Counted from the stretch's first letter, positions 53,794 through 63,309 are shown. The stretch is 64,000 nucleotides of DNA from Thalassospira tepidiphila MCCC 1A03514 (GCF_001662875.1 NZ_JPVZ01000001.1:682001-746000); one strand, 5' to 3'. Translations and numbers: made by a program. The notes: generated by a model not told the origin, from the sequence alone.

Positions 53794-55287
53794 CTAGAAG
53801 CGCGGGATATCCGGGAACTTGTCGGCCACCGCCTTGGCATGCAGGGTTTTAAGTTCCCCACAGCCATGCAAGGTCGGGAATACCTTGCCGGGGTTGAGCA
53901 ACTGGTCCTCGTCAAAGGCCATCTTGATGCGTTCCTGATGCTTCATGTCATCGGTTGTGAACATCTCGCCCATCAGGTCGCGCTTTTCGACACCGATGCC
54001 ATGTTCACCCGACAGCACCCCGCCAACCGCGACACAAAGCTTGAGGATGTCGGCCCCGAACGCCTCGGCCTTTTCAAGGTCGCCGGCCTTGTTGGCATCA
54101 AACATGATCAGCGGATGCAAATTGCCATCACCGGCATGGAAGACGTTGGCAACGCCCAGCCCGTGCTTTTTTGACAGGTCCTGCATGCCGGTCAGCACCT
54201 CGGACAGGCGACCGCGCGGGATGGTGCCATCCATGCACATATAGTCCGGTGAAATTCGGCCAATCGCCGGGAAGGCGTTTTTGCGGCCCGACCAGAATAG
54301 CAGGCGTTCTTCCTCGTTCTCGGAAATGCGGGAATAGACCGCCCCGCAATCCTTGGCGATCTTGCCAACCCGGTCGATCAGGTAATCGACTTCGACCTGC
54401 GGGCCATCAAGTTCGACCAGAAGAAGCGCTTCGACATCGAGCGGATAGCCGGCCTGAACAAACTCCTCGGTCGCCTTGATCGCCGGGGCATCCATCATTT
54501 CAAGGCCGCCCGGAATGATCCCGGCGGCAATGATGGCGGCAACGCAATTGCCGCCTTCTTCGGATGAATTAAAGCCCAGCAGAAGCGCACGTGCGGTTTC
54601 GGGTTTACGCAGGATACGAACCGTCACCTCGGTCACGATGCCAAGCAACCCCTCGGACCCGGTGATGATGCCAAGCAAATCATAACCCGCCTGATCAAGC
54701 CCCTTACCACCGACGCGCAGGATTTCGCCTTCGATGGTGACCATTTCAACCCCCAACACATTGTTGGTGGTAAGCCCGTATTTCAGGCAATGCACCCCGC
54801 CGGAGTTTTCGGCGATGTTGCCGCCAATAGAGCACGCAATCTGGCTTGAGGGATCGGGGGCGTAATAGAACCCTTTGTGTTCGACCGCGCGCGTGATGCC
54901 AAGGTTGGTGACACCGGGCTGCACGACGGCGGCCCGGTTGTCCCAATCGATGTCGAGCACGCGATTGAATTTCATCATACTAATGGTGATCGCATCGGCC
55001 ATCGGAAGGGCGCCACCGGACAAACCGGTACCGGCACCGCGCGGAACGACACGGATTTTATTGGTATGACAATATTTCAGGATGGCTGCGACCTGGGCGG
55101 TATTTTCCGGCAGGACCACAATCATCGGCAATTGCCGATAGGCCATCAACCCATCGCATTCATAGGGCCTGAGCTGATCATCATCGACAATAACCCCGCC
55201 CTGTGACGGGATGATATCGCGCATGGCGGCGATAATGTCCTTGCGACGTGCAAGTGTGTGTTGATCAGGCTCAGGCATCCTAAGCAT
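53794..55287 (-). CDS. glcD: Glycolate oxidase subunit GlcD
   Basis: A 497-aa FAD-linked catalytic subunit oxidising glycolate (or D-lactate-like 2-hydroxy acids) to glyoxylate. VVPRGAGTGLSGGALPMADA is the FAD-pyrophosphate motif; GNIAENSGGVHCLKYGLTTN, GSEGLLGIVTEV and the C-terminal FHAGDGNLHPLIMFD and SGEHGIGVEKRD are family signatures. Start at 55287 or, nine bases on, 55278. It begins 7 bp after the pyc stop, so both are on one transcript. Confidence 0.94.
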   Translation of the reverse strand: MLRMPEPDQHTLARRKDIIAAMRDIIPSQGGVIVDDDQLRPYECDGLMAYRQLPMIVVLPENTAQVAAILKYCHTNKIRVVPRGAGTGLSGGALPMADAITISMMKFNRVLDIDWDNRAAVVQPGVTNLGITRAVEHKGFYYAPDPSSQIACSIGGNIAENSGGVHCLKYGLTTNNVLGVEMVTIEGEILRVGGKGLDQAGYDLLGIITGSEGLLGIVTEVTVRILRKPETARALLLGFNSSEEGGNCVAAIIAAGIIPGGLEMMDAPAIKATEEFVQAGYPLDVEALLLVELDGPQVEVDYLIDRVGKIAKDCGAVYSRISENEEERLLFWSGRKNAFPAIGRISPDYMCMDGTIPRGRLSEVLTGMQDLSKKHGLGVANVFHAGDGNLHPLIMFDANKAGDLEKAEAFGADILKLCVAVGGVLSGEHGIGVEKRDLMGEMFTTDDMKHQERIKMAFDEDQLLNPGKVFPTLHGCGELKTLHAKAVADKFPDIPRF

Positions 55288-55294
55288 CGGTGGG

Positions 55295-58200
55295 TTACTC
55301 CGTTAATTCGACCAGCAGGTCCTTGGCTTCGACCTGTGTCCCGGCCGGGGCGTGGATTTTGGCCACGGTTCCATCCTTTTCGGCGTGAACCGCGGTTTCC
55401 ATTTTCATGGCTTCGAGCGAGCACATCACATCACCCGACTTGATCTTCTGGCCCTCGGACACGTGGACTTCGACCACCAGACCCGGCATCGGGGCTGCGA
55501 CATGCAGCTTGTTGCCATCTTCGGCCTTTGGTTTTGTCTTGCCTGTGCCTGCCAGTGTCTTGTCGGCGACCTTGACGGTGCGGGGCTGACCGTTCAGTTC
55601 AAAGAACACGGTACGGTTGCCCTCCTCGTCACCGGCCTCGGACGTGGTCAGATAGCGGATGACAAGGGTTTTGCCCTTTTCAAGATCGACCGAAATTTCA
55701 TCGTTCTGGTTCATCCCGTAGAAGAAGACCGGGGTTGGCAGAACCGAAACATCGGCGTTGTGGCTGCGGTGTTCTGCGTAATCAAGGAACACCTTGGGAT
55801 ACATCACATAAGATGCAACCTCTGCGTCGGTGATATTGCTGCGATGGGTTTTCTTTTCGATCTCCTTGCGGGTCGCTTCGAAATCAATCGGCGGCAATGA
55901 TTTGCCCGGACGGTCTGTCAGCGCCTCGGCCCCTTTCAGCACCTTGCGCTGCAGGGCGGGCGGGAAGCCACCGACCGGCTGACCGATTTCACCGCGGAAG
56001 AAGGAAATAACGCTGTCGGGGAAGGTAATGTCCTTTTTAGGATCAAGAACGTCTTCCTCAGACAAACCGGATGTCACCATCATGAGCGCCATATCGCCGA
56101 CAACCTTGGAGCTTGGCGTTACCTTGACGACGTCGCCAAACATCTTGTTGACCGCGGCATAGGCCTTGGACACTTCGGGCCAGCGATCCTCGATCCCGAG
56201 TGCACGGGCCTGTTGGCGCAAGTTGGTGTACTGGCCGCCCGGCATTTCGTGGACATAGACGTCAGAGGTGCCACTGCGGATATCGCTTTCAAAGCCTGCG
56301 TAATAACGACGGATCTGTTCCCAATAGGTCGAAATTTCCTTGAGCGCCTCGGTCTTAAGGCCCGGATCACGCGGCTGGCCGATATAGTTATTGGCAATCG
56401 AACCCAGATTGGGCTGGGACGTCAGGCCCGACATCGAATCCATTGCCGCATCGACGGCATCGACCCCGGCGTCAATCGCGGCAATCACGGTGGCGGCCGA
56501 GATGCCGCTTGTGTCGTGGGTATGGAAGTGGATCGGGATATTGACGGTGTCTTTCAACGCTGTGATCAGCTCAGTCGCAGCGGCCGGACGCAGGACACCC
56601 GCCATATCCTTGAGACCGAGAATATGTGCACCGGCAGTTTCAAGTTCGCGGGCCATATTCACATAGTAATCAAGGTTATATTTCGGGCGGTCCTTGTCAT
56701 AGATATCGCCGGTGTAACAGATGGTCGCCTCGCAGAGCTTGTCGGTTTTAAGCACCGATTCCATCGCGACCTTCATGTTTTCAACCCAGTTGAGGCTATC
56801 AAACACCCGGAAGACATCCATGCCGTGTTCGGCCGCCTGCTTGACGAAGTAATCGACCGCGTTATCGGGATAGTTGGTATAGCCAACCGCGTTCGAGGCC
56901 CGCAAAAGCATTTGCGTCAGGATATTTGGCACGCGTTCGCGCAACTTGACCAGACGATCCCACGGGTCTTCTTTCAGGAAGCGCATGGCAACGTCAAACG
57001 TCGCCCCGCCCCAGCATTCGATTGAAAACAGTTCCGGCAGACCATGCGCGTAATAGGGCGCAATTTCGAGCATGTCATAGGTGCGCATGCGGGTCGCCAG
57101 AAGCGATTGGTGGGCATCACGCATGGTGGTGTCGGTCATCAGGACGCGTTCCTGATCCTTCATCCAGCGCGAGAAACCTTCCGGTCCCAACTGATCAAGC
57201 TTTTGCTTGGTGCCCGGGCGGATTTCGCCAAGATCGATTGATTTCGGCATCACCGGGTCATGCAGATTGGTCGGCACCACGCGGCCTTCGACTTCGGGGT
57301 TGCCATTGACCGCAACCTCGCCGATGAAGCGCAGCAGGCGGGTGGCACGGTCGCGCCGGCGCACGAACTTGAACAGGTCGGGCGTTTCATCAATGAAGCG
57401 GGTTGTATACTCGCCAGCGCGGAATTTCGGGTGATTGATCAGGTTTTCAAGGAAGGCCAGGTTGGTGGCAACACCGCGAATACGGAATTCGCGCAAGGCG
57501 CGGTCCATGCGGTCCACCGCCTCACGCGGGGTGCTGCCCCATGCGGTGACCTTTTCCAGCATGCTGTCATAAAACGGCGTGATCACCGCCCCGGAATAGG
57601 CCGTGCCGCCATCAAGACGAATGCCAAAGCCGTTGGCCCCGCGATAAACCTTGATGATCCCGTAATCGGGGACAAAGTTGTTTTCCGGGTTTTCGGTGGT
57701 GATACGGCACTGAAGCGCATGGTCACGCAGCTTGATCTTGTCCTGCCAGGGGATACCGGTTTCGGACGGGAAACCGATGCGTCCCCCCTGGGCGATCAGG
57801 ATTTGCGCCTTGACCAGATCAAAGCCGGTGACGCATTCGGTGACGGTGTGTTCGACCTGAATGCGCGGGTTGACCTCGATGAAGTAGAACTTGGATGTGT
57901 CGACATCCATGAGGAACTCGACCGTGCCGGCATTGACGTAATTGGCGGCCTTGCCAAGGCGGATCGCGGCGTCACAAATCTCGGCACGCTGATCATCATC
58001 AAGATACGGGGCCGGGGCGCGTTCAACCACCTTCTGGTTGCGGCGCTGCACCGAACAGTCACGTTCATAAAGATGCACAAGGGTGCCGTGATTATCGCCA
58101 AGCAGCTGCACCTCGACATGGCGCGCACGGCGGATCAGTTTTTCAAAGTAAACCTCGCCATTGCCAAAGGCGGCCTCGGCTTCGCGCCGTGCTGCCAGCA

Positions 58201-58765
58201 CCTGACCAGACAGGTCCTTGCCATTTTCGATAACCCGCATGCCACGGCCACCACCGCCCCAGCTGGCTTTCAACATTAGGGGATAGCCGATTTTCTCGGC
58301 GATGCGGGTAACTTCTGCCATGTCTTCGGGAAGCGCGCTTGAGGCAGGCATAACCGGCACACCGGCACTTTCGGCCAGATTACGGGCAGAGACCTTGTTG
58401 CCAAGGGTGCGCATGACTTCTGAGTCCGGGCCGATGAACTGAATACCGGCCTCGGCACAGGCATCGGCGAATTCGGGATTTTCCGACAGGAAGCCGTAAC
58501 CCGGATGGATCGCATCGACATCGGCATCGCGCGCAACACGCAAGATGTCTTCGATATCAAGATAGGCGCGAATGGGCTTGTTGCCCTTGCCCACCGTGTA
58601 GCTTTCATCCGCCTTGAAACGGTGAAGGGCGAAGCGGTCCTCGTCAGAGAAGATCGCAACTGTGCGAATGCCAAGTTCGTTGGCGGCTCGCAGAACACGA
58701 ATCGCAATCTCGCCACGGTTGGCGACCAGAAGTTTACGGATACGCTTTGGTGCTGAACGCGTCAT
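55295..58765 (-). CDS. pyc: Pyruvate carboxylase
   Basis: A 1156-aa biotin enzyme making oxaloacetate from pyruvate and bicarbonate. Order of domains: biotin carboxylase (RKLLVANRGEIAIRVLRAA at the N-terminus, KASWGGGGRGMRVI, ATP-grasp EVNPRIQVEHTVTE), carboxyltransferase (MTDTTMRDAHQSLLATRMRT, IECWGGATFDVAMRFL, HFHTHDTSG) and C-terminal biotinyl domain with biotin Lys in EAMKMETA. The ATG at 58765 (MTRSAPKRIRKLL) is the family start. It heads pyc-glcD-glcE-glcF; a GntR-type palindrome lies 258 bp upstream. Confidence 0.95.
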   Translation of the reverse strand: MTRSAPKRIRKLLVANRGEIAIRVLRAANELGIRTVAIFSDEDRFALHRFKADESYTVGKGNKPIRAYLDIEDILRVARDADVDAIHPGYGFLSENPEFADACAEAGIQFIGPDSEVMRTLGNKVSARNLAESAGVPVMPASSALPEDMAEVTRIAEKIGYPLMLKASWGGGGRGMRVIENGKDLSGQVLAARREAEAAFGNGEVYFEKLIRRARHVEVQLLGDNHGTLVHLYERDCSVQRRNQKVVERAPAPYLDDDQRAEICDAAIRLGKAANYVNAGTVEFLMDVDTSKFYFIEVNPRIQVEHTVTECVTGFDLVKAQILIAQGGRIGFPSETGIPWQDKIKLRDHALQCRITTENPENNFVPDYGIIKVYRGANGFGIRLDGGTAYSGAVITPFYDSMLEKVTAWGSTPREAVDRMDRALREFRIRGVATNLAFLENLINHPKFRAGEYTTRFIDETPDLFKFVRRRDRATRLLRFIGEVAVNGNPEVEGRVVPTNLHDPVMPKSIDLGEIRPGTKQKLDQLGPEGFSRWMKDQERVLMTDTTMRDAHQSLLATRMRTYDMLEIAPYYAHGLPELFSIECWGGATFDVAMRFLKEDPWDRLVKLRERVPNILTQMLLRASNAVGYTNYPDNAVDYFVKQAAEHGMDVFRVFDSLNWVENMKVAMESVLKTDKLCEATICYTGDIYDKDRPKYNLDYYVNMARELETAGAHILGLKDMAGVLRPAAATELITALKDTVNIPIHFHTHDTSGISAATVIAAIDAGVDAVDAAMDSMSGLTSQPNLGSIANNYIGQPRDPGLKTEALKEISTYWEQIRRYYAGFESDIRSGTSDVYVHEMPGGQYTNLRQQARALGIEDRWPEVSKAYAAVNKMFGDVVKVTPSSKVVGDMALMMVTSGLSEEDVLDPKKDITFPDSVISFFRGEIGQPVGGFPPALQRKVLKGAEALTDRPGKSLPPIDFEATRKEIEKKTHRSNITDAEVASYVMYPKVFLDYAEHRSHNADVSVLPTPVFFYGMNQNDEISVDLEKGKTLVIRYLTTSEAGDEEGNRTVFFELNGQPRTVKVADKTLAGTGKTKPKAEDGNKLHVAAPMPGLVVEVHVSEGQKIKSGDVMCSLEAMKMETAVHAEKDGTVAKIHAPAGTQVEAKDLLVELTE

Positions 58766-59022
58766 GGACACCGGGCTCCTACCACAATTTCCTGGCAGGA
58801 ACGTGCCTGTGCGCGCCTGCCAAAACCAAGTGAAACGCCACGATATGGTCCCGGAATGCGTTGCGGTGCGGGAAGCCTGCAACGCCATATCCATTGTGGC
58901 GATACGGGATGCCAGCACGCTGAGATCTTGTGCAATGCATCCAGAGCTTTTGGCGCCCGGTGGGCAGGCGACGGTTCTGGTATATGCGCATTGCCCTCTC
59001 CCTGTCAAAGCATGATCTCGTA

Positions 59023-59039
59023 AATTGGTATTACCAATT
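59023..59039. promoter_or_regulatory. GntR/FadR-type palindromic operator upstream of pyc-glcDEF
   Basis: AATTGGTATTACCAATT is a 17-bp palindrome (AATTGG-N5-CCAATT, with matching inner T/A) and closely matches the ATTGGTnnnACCAAT consensus of PdhR/LldR/GlcC-type regulators that respond to pyruvate, lactate or glycolate. It lies 258 bp upstream of pyc, in the 361 bases between pyc and structured element D. The remaining sequence of that stretch shows no gene. No GntR gene is in the window. Confidence 0.6.
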
Positions 59040-59126
59040 ATTGGAAATCCCGACCAGTTTCTTTTCACCATGCGGAACAGGTCGCCCAAGCTTTCTCAAT
59101 CAGGGCGATGGGAAAACCGCGATCTT

Positions 59127-59394
59127 AGAGCCTGACCAAAAATTCTGATATGGTTTGACGCCTTGATTTTGCAGTGATTTTTAGGCGTGCGCGGTCCGCA
59201 AGGGTCGCCCCCTGGGGACCGTGCGCAACGACAAAATCGCTCAAAATCAAGGCGCCCGAAGGGTTTGAAGAATTTCATCCACTATGCTGCGGCTTTCCTC
59301 TTGAAAAGGCCGCCGGGCATTGTCTGCGAGCAAAGCCTTGATATTGAAGGAAATTTTTCAAATCAAACCATGTCAGAATTTTCGGTCAGGCTCT
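59127..59394 (+). repeat. Structured intergenic element, copy D (268 bp, same design, diverged sequence)
   Basis: Terminal arms of 32 nt (59127-59158 with 59363-59394) pair with two mismatches. Arm 1: perfect 13-bp stem CGCCTTGATTTTG/CAAAATCAAGGCG (59159-59171, 59242-59254), with inner GCGGTCC/GGACCG pairing. Arm 2: GGTTTGAAGAATTTC with GAAATTTTTCAAATC (59262-59276, 59350-59364), two mismatches. Size and three-arm layout equal the other copies, but I see no convincing sequence homology to their core, so common origin is uncertain. It lies between pyc and the histidine kinase gene. Confidence 0.65.
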
Positions 59395-59467
59395 TACAGC
59401 GACTTTTGGCGCGGATATGCTATTGTCCGCGATCAGAAAAACGGAAATTCCCGAAACGGTTACGCCC

Positions 59468-60871
59468 ATGCCGAAGCTCAATCTTCGACTAAAGTTTTTG
59501 CTGCTCTCGATCCTGCCGCTGGTTCTGGCGGCGTCTGCGATCTCCTGGCTGGTGTTTGCCCAGGCCGAACGCCTGGCCGAGGCCGAGATCAGGACCTTTG
59601 AACGCAACATCCTTCAGGCCAGAAAGGACGAGCTGAAAAGCTATCTTGAGCTGGCGATGAAATCGATCGACCACATCTATTCGGTGGCAAGCCCGCTGGA
59701 TGCGGTGTCAAAAGAACGTGTGAAAGCGATCATCGAAGATCTGTCTTATGGCGAGGATGGATACTTCTTTATCTATGACCGCGATGGCACCGCCCTTGTC
59801 GATCCGCCGCAACCCTGGCGCCTTGGCCGGACCTATTGGAACCTGCGCGATATCAATGGCAACACAGTCATTCAGGGCCTGATTTTCAATGCGGAAAAGG
59901 GTGGCGATTTCATGCGCCACGTCTGGGAAAAGCCATCGACCGGGGAGCCGACCGAAAAGATCACCTATTCCCTGATGCTCGATAAATGGGACTGGATGAT
60001 CGGCACGGGCATTTATATCGACGATATCGCCGAACAGGTCACCGAGATCGAGGCCGAAGTTTCCACCCATATCCGCGAAACCACGATGTCGATCATCGGG
60101 GTGACGATCCTTGCGGTGTTGCTGGTGGGGATATCGGGCACGGTGGTCACATTGTCCGAACGCAAACTTGCCGACTCAAAGCTTAAGGAACTGACACATC
60201 GGGTGGTTGATGTGCAGGAACAGGAACGCCTGCGCGTTTCGCGTGAACTGCATGACGGCATCAGTCAGATACTGGTTTCGGTCAAATATGCGGTCGAAAC
60301 CGCCATTGCACGCATCACCCAGAAACGTGACAACGCGATCGAACCCATGGAAAAGGCCGCCAACCGATTGCAGGACGCCATCCATGAAGTGCGGCGGATT
60401 TCGCGCGATTTGCGCCCAGCCGTGCTTGATGACCTTGGCCTGAAACCCGCGATCGAGAGCATGTGTGCAGAACTTCAGGACCGGTCCGGCATCCTGATCG
60501 AGGTGAAATGCGACAATGTCGACGGGCAGCTTGATATCGACAAGAAAACAACGCTGTATCGCGTGTTGCAGGAGACCCTGACCAATATCGAACGCCATGC
60601 CGATGCCACAGTGGTGAAAATTTCGATCAAACGCGAAGGCAGCAGCATCATCATGCGCATTGCCGATAACGGGGTCGGGTTTGAAACCAACCGATATATC
60701 CGCAACCGCGATCCGCGGGCGGGCATTGGTTTGCGCAACATGCGCGAACGCATGGAATTCCATGGCGGCGGGCTTTCGGTACGCTCCGAACCGGACGACG
60801 GGACAAAAATCACTGCATTTATTCCCGCCAACAGCCAGAATGCCCTACCCCATGACGCTATCAGCGGTTAA
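59468..60871 (+). CDS. Cache-domain sensor histidine kinase (HisKA_3/NarX type)
   Basis: 467 aa from ATG 59468. Two membrane helices (about 8-30 and 206-230) enclose a periplasmic single Cache domain (GEDGYFFIYDRDGTALVDPP, WDWMIGTGIYIDDI), as in sensors of small organic acids. The kinase part has the HisKA_3 dimerisation helix with H262 (RVSRELHDGISQILVSVK) and a HATPase domain (VLQETLTNIERHADAT, ADNGVGFE, AGIGLRNMRERM). An upstream ATG at 59417 would add 17 residues. The response regulator follows after 49 bp. Ligand unknown; its nearness to pyc-glcDEF suggests a carboxylate. Confidence 0.88.
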   Translation: MPKLNLRLKFLLLSILPLVLAASAISWLVFAQAERLAEAEIRTFERNILQARKDELKSYLELAMKSIDHIYSVASPLDAVSKERVKAIIEDLSYGEDGYFFIYDRDGTALVDPPQPWRLGRTYWNLRDINGNTVIQGLIFNAEKGGDFMRHVWEKPSTGEPTEKITYSLMLDKWDWMIGTGIYIDDIAEQVTEIEAEVSTHIRETTMSIIGVTILAVLLVGISGTVVTLSERKLADSKLKELTHRVVDVQEQERLRVSRELHDGISQILVSVKYAVETAIARITQKRDNAIEPMEKAANRLQDAIHEVRRISRDLRPAVLDDLGLKPAIESMCAELQDRSGILIEVKCDNVDGQLDIDKKTTLYRVLQETLTNIERHADATVVKISIKREGSSIIMRIADNGVGFETNRYIRNRDPRAGIGLRNMRERMEFHGGGLSVRSEPDDGTKITAFIPANSQNALPHDAISG

Positions 60872-60920
60872 TCTGATGACGCACAACCCGACAGTCACGC
60901 GACAGGAACTCGTTTGATCC

Positions 60921-61601
60921 ATGACCAATGCCACCATTGCCAACGAAGTTTATTCCACCCATCGGCCATTGCGGATTTTGCTTTGCGACGATCACGCACT
61001 TGTCATGGATGGCATCCGATCGCGACTGGAATGCTTTGAACATATCAATATCGTTGGCGAGGCCGGCAACGGGGCCGAGGCATTGACCATGGCCGGTGAC
61101 CTGCATCCTGATATCGTCCTGATGGACATTTCGATGCCGGTGATGAACGGGTTGGAAGCAGCCGAGAAATTCCGTGAAACCCTGCCCGATACCAAGGTTG
61201 TCATCCTGTCGATGCATGAAAACCCGGAATATCTGCGCACCGCCCAGCAGGCGGGTGCAAAGGGCTTTATCCTGAAAGATGTGTCATCCAATGACATGGT
61301 GCGTGCGATTGAAACCATTGCCAATGGCGGTGAGGCGTATAGTTCCACATTCGATCGCATCAGTGATGGCGAAGATAACAACAGCGATGGCGTGCCGCTG
61401 ACATCGCGTGAACGCACGGTCTTGCGCCTGTTGGCCAAGGGGGCAAGCAACAAGCATGTTGCCCGTGAACTGGATATCAGTGTCCGCACCGTTGAAACCC
61501 ACCGCCGCAACATCAAGCGCAAACTTGGTATCGACAGTTCGGCCGGTCTGGTGCGCTATGCCATTGAAAAGGGTCTGGTCACCCTTGATTCCAATAGCTG
61601 A
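60921..61601 (+). CDS. NarL/FixJ-family response regulator
   Basis: 226 aa. Receiver domain with D23/D24, phospho-acceptor D69 (HPDIVLMDISMPVMNGLEA) and switch residues VVILSMHENPEY; K109-region KGFILKD. The C-terminal LuxR helix-turn-helix reads LTSRERTVLRLLAKGASNKH and VRTVETHRRNIKRKLG. Cognate partner of the preceding kinase by position. Target genes are unknown. Confidence 0.92.
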   Translation: MTNATIANEVYSTHRPLRILLCDDHALVMDGIRSRLECFEHINIVGEAGNGAEALTMAGDLHPDIVLMDISMPVMNGLEAAEKFRETLPDTKVVILSMHENPEYLRTAQQAGAKGFILKDVSSNDMVRAIETIANGGEAYSSTFDRISDGEDNNSDGVPLTSRERTVLRLLAKGASNKHVARELDISVRTVETHRRNIKRKLGIDSSAGLVRYAIEKGLVTLDSNS

Positions 61602-61769
61602 AATCACGATCTGGATCACAGTTGTGCGCCGACCAGCATGACTTTGCTTTGATTTCACATTCTGGTACGGTACATTAGGTTCAGGATTGGATTGATTAAA
61701 CTTTTCAATTCCGGCCGTATCCGGGTTTGATCGACCACCCAGATCAGCCCGACGTCATGGGTAGAGAGC

Positions 61770-62501
61770 GTGAACCATACAGCAAGCTACACATTCCGAC
61801 CCGAACTTGCGCGGTGCCGCGAATGCGGTGTGCGGAAATTTGCCCTGTTCAACAACCTGACGGACGAGGATTTCAAACTTGTCCATATGCCGGTTGAAGA
61901 CATCACCCTGCCCAAACGCAATACGCTTTATAATGCCGGTGATCAGGCGCAATCGATCTATACCCTCCGCTCTGGCCTGATCAAACTTGTCCATTACCTG
62001 CCAGATGGCAATCAGCGGGTGGTGCGCCTTGTCAAACCCGGCGGCACCATCGGGCTTGAGTCGCTGGTCAGCGAGTGTTTCACCCATCATGCCGAGGCCC
62101 TTCAGGACAGCAAGCTGTGCCGCATTCCGATTGCGGTGATTGAAAGGCTTGATAATGAAAGCCCGCGCTTGCACAAGCAGGTGCTTAATCGCTGGCATCA
62201 GGCGGTGATGGAATCCGATAACTGGCTGACCCAGATGTCGACTGGTACGGCACGCGAACGGGTCGCCCGGCTTTGCCTGTTTTTACATGATGACGTGACC
62301 GAGAGCTGCACCGTTCCGGGGCGCGAGGATATTGGTGCGATGCTTGGCATTACCACCGAAACAGCCAGTCGGATCATCGCCGATTTCAGACGTCATGACC
62401 TGCTGGAATTCAAGTCACGCAATGTCTTCAAGCTTGATCTTGTGGGCTTACGCGAAGTTGCGGGAATGGACGCCGCGGATGAGGGCAATTACGCCGACTG
62501 A
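61770..62501 (+). CDS. Crp/Fnr-family transcriptional regulator
   Basis: 243 aa from a GTG at 61770. A cyclic-nucleotide-binding-like beta roll (about 40-140: LYNAGDQAQSIYTLRSGLIK, VRLVKPGGTIGLESLV) and a C-terminal winged helix (GREDIGAMLGITTETASRII). The N-terminus has CRECGVRK (a CxxC pair) and there is a Cys at SECFTHH, near the place of FNR Cys122, but the third N-terminal Cys of FNR is lacking, so a 4Fe-4S cluster is doubtful. May sense redox, NO or another signal. It stands alone, 168 bp after the response regulator. Confidence 0.87.
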   Translation: MNHTASYTFRPELARCRECGVRKFALFNNLTDEDFKLVHMPVEDITLPKRNTLYNAGDQAQSIYTLRSGLIKLVHYLPDGNQRVVRLVKPGGTIGLESLVSECFTHHAEALQDSKLCRIPIAVIERLDNESPRLHKQVLNRWHQAVMESDNWLTQMSTGTARERVARLCLFLHDDVTESCTVPGREDIGAMLGITTETASRIIADFRRHDLLEFKSRNVFKLDLVGLREVAGMDAADEGNYAD

Positions 62502-62514
62502 TCCCCTACAAATC

Positions 62515-63252
62515 CTATCTTGCGGCATCCTGCAAGACGGTCTGAAAGGCCGAGTTTGGGCCACAGGCCAGTGACAGCTTTTCATATTCCTGCGGCGTAT
62601 CGATCCGTTTGTGTTTTTCCGCACTCCGCCTGCGAATATCGTTCAGCCGTCTTTTGAAATCCCGGCCATATTCCGAAATCAGCCGCCGCATGGCGCGCTG
62701 AGCATTGTCCGCTGGCATCGGGAACATGGCACCAACCTGTCTGACGACATCATTGACCAGATCATCAAGGGCCGCACGAATGTCGGCCTCCATGCCCTGA
62801 TTGATCTTCACATGTTCGCCTTCGTGGGCATAAACCACATCATATTCGCAGGTGCCGCGTTCAAGCTCGGACGCGATATAGACCAGATGTTTGACGACAT
62901 CGACCTTGGGATTAACCCGCACCGGATCAAGGCAATAGCGGCCAAAGCCAACCTGGCGCGGTTCAAAACGCATATCGAACGATGCCTGAACTTCATATTC
63001 GGTCAGGCCCGTCACCAGAAAACGCGGACTGCCCCCGGCACGGCTGTTGAGCCAGCGCACCGAGCGGTGCCGATCAAGCATCGGATCCATGTGATTGAAT
63101 TCAAGGAAGGCTTCGGGGGCGCTGATTGGCGCACAGGTGCCTTGGGCACGGGCCAGATTGGGAAGAAACAGCAGCGCAGCCAGAACGATCAAAAGCGCGC
63201 ACAAGACGCGGTCTTTTCCAATCTGATCATTGCGTTGCCCAAAAGCTGGCAA
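62515..63252 (-). CDS. Secreted HExxH-motif protein (possible zinc peptidase, DUF922-like)
   Basis: 245 aa from a TTG at 63252, chosen because AGGAG lies 6 nt upstream and the dksA-type terminator occupies the sequence further up; an ATG at 63333 in frame is the alternative. A signal peptide (VLCALLIVLAALLFLPNLARAQ) is followed by a domain with ELERGTCEYDVVYAHEGEHVKIN, i.e. HEGEH as an HExxH zinc site with paired Cys residues around it. Substrate and role unknown. It is convergent with the Crp/Fnr gene. Confidence 0.65.
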   Translation of the reverse strand: MPAFGQRNDQIGKDRVLCALLIVLAALLFLPNLARAQGTCAPISAPEAFLEFNHMDPMLDRHRSVRWLNSRAGGSPRFLVTGLTEYEVQASFDMRFEPRQVGFGRYCLDPVRVNPKVDVVKHLVYIASELERGTCEYDVVYAHEGEHVKINQGMEADIRAALDDLVNDVVRQVGAMFPMPADNAQRAMRRLISEYGRDFKRRLNDIRRRSAEKHKRIDTPQEYEKLSLACGPNSAFQTVLQDAAR

Positions 63253-63267
63253 ACCGTTTCTCCTGAC

Positions 63268-63309
63268 TTTAAAGAAAACGCTGCGCACAGAAACACCCGC
63301 ACGCAGCGT
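63268..63309 (-). terminator. Terminator of the DksA/TraR-like gene
   Basis: ACGCTGCG (63278-63285) pairs with CGCAGCGT (63302-63309). On the minus strand the stem is followed by TTTTCTTT. It starts 28 bp after the stop at 63337. Confidence 0.75.

Noticed and set aside
59127..59394. Element D as a homologue of A-C by sequence
   Set aside because: Only the geometry matches; the core words GCAGAGCG and CGGTCAA are absent, so homology is not claimed.
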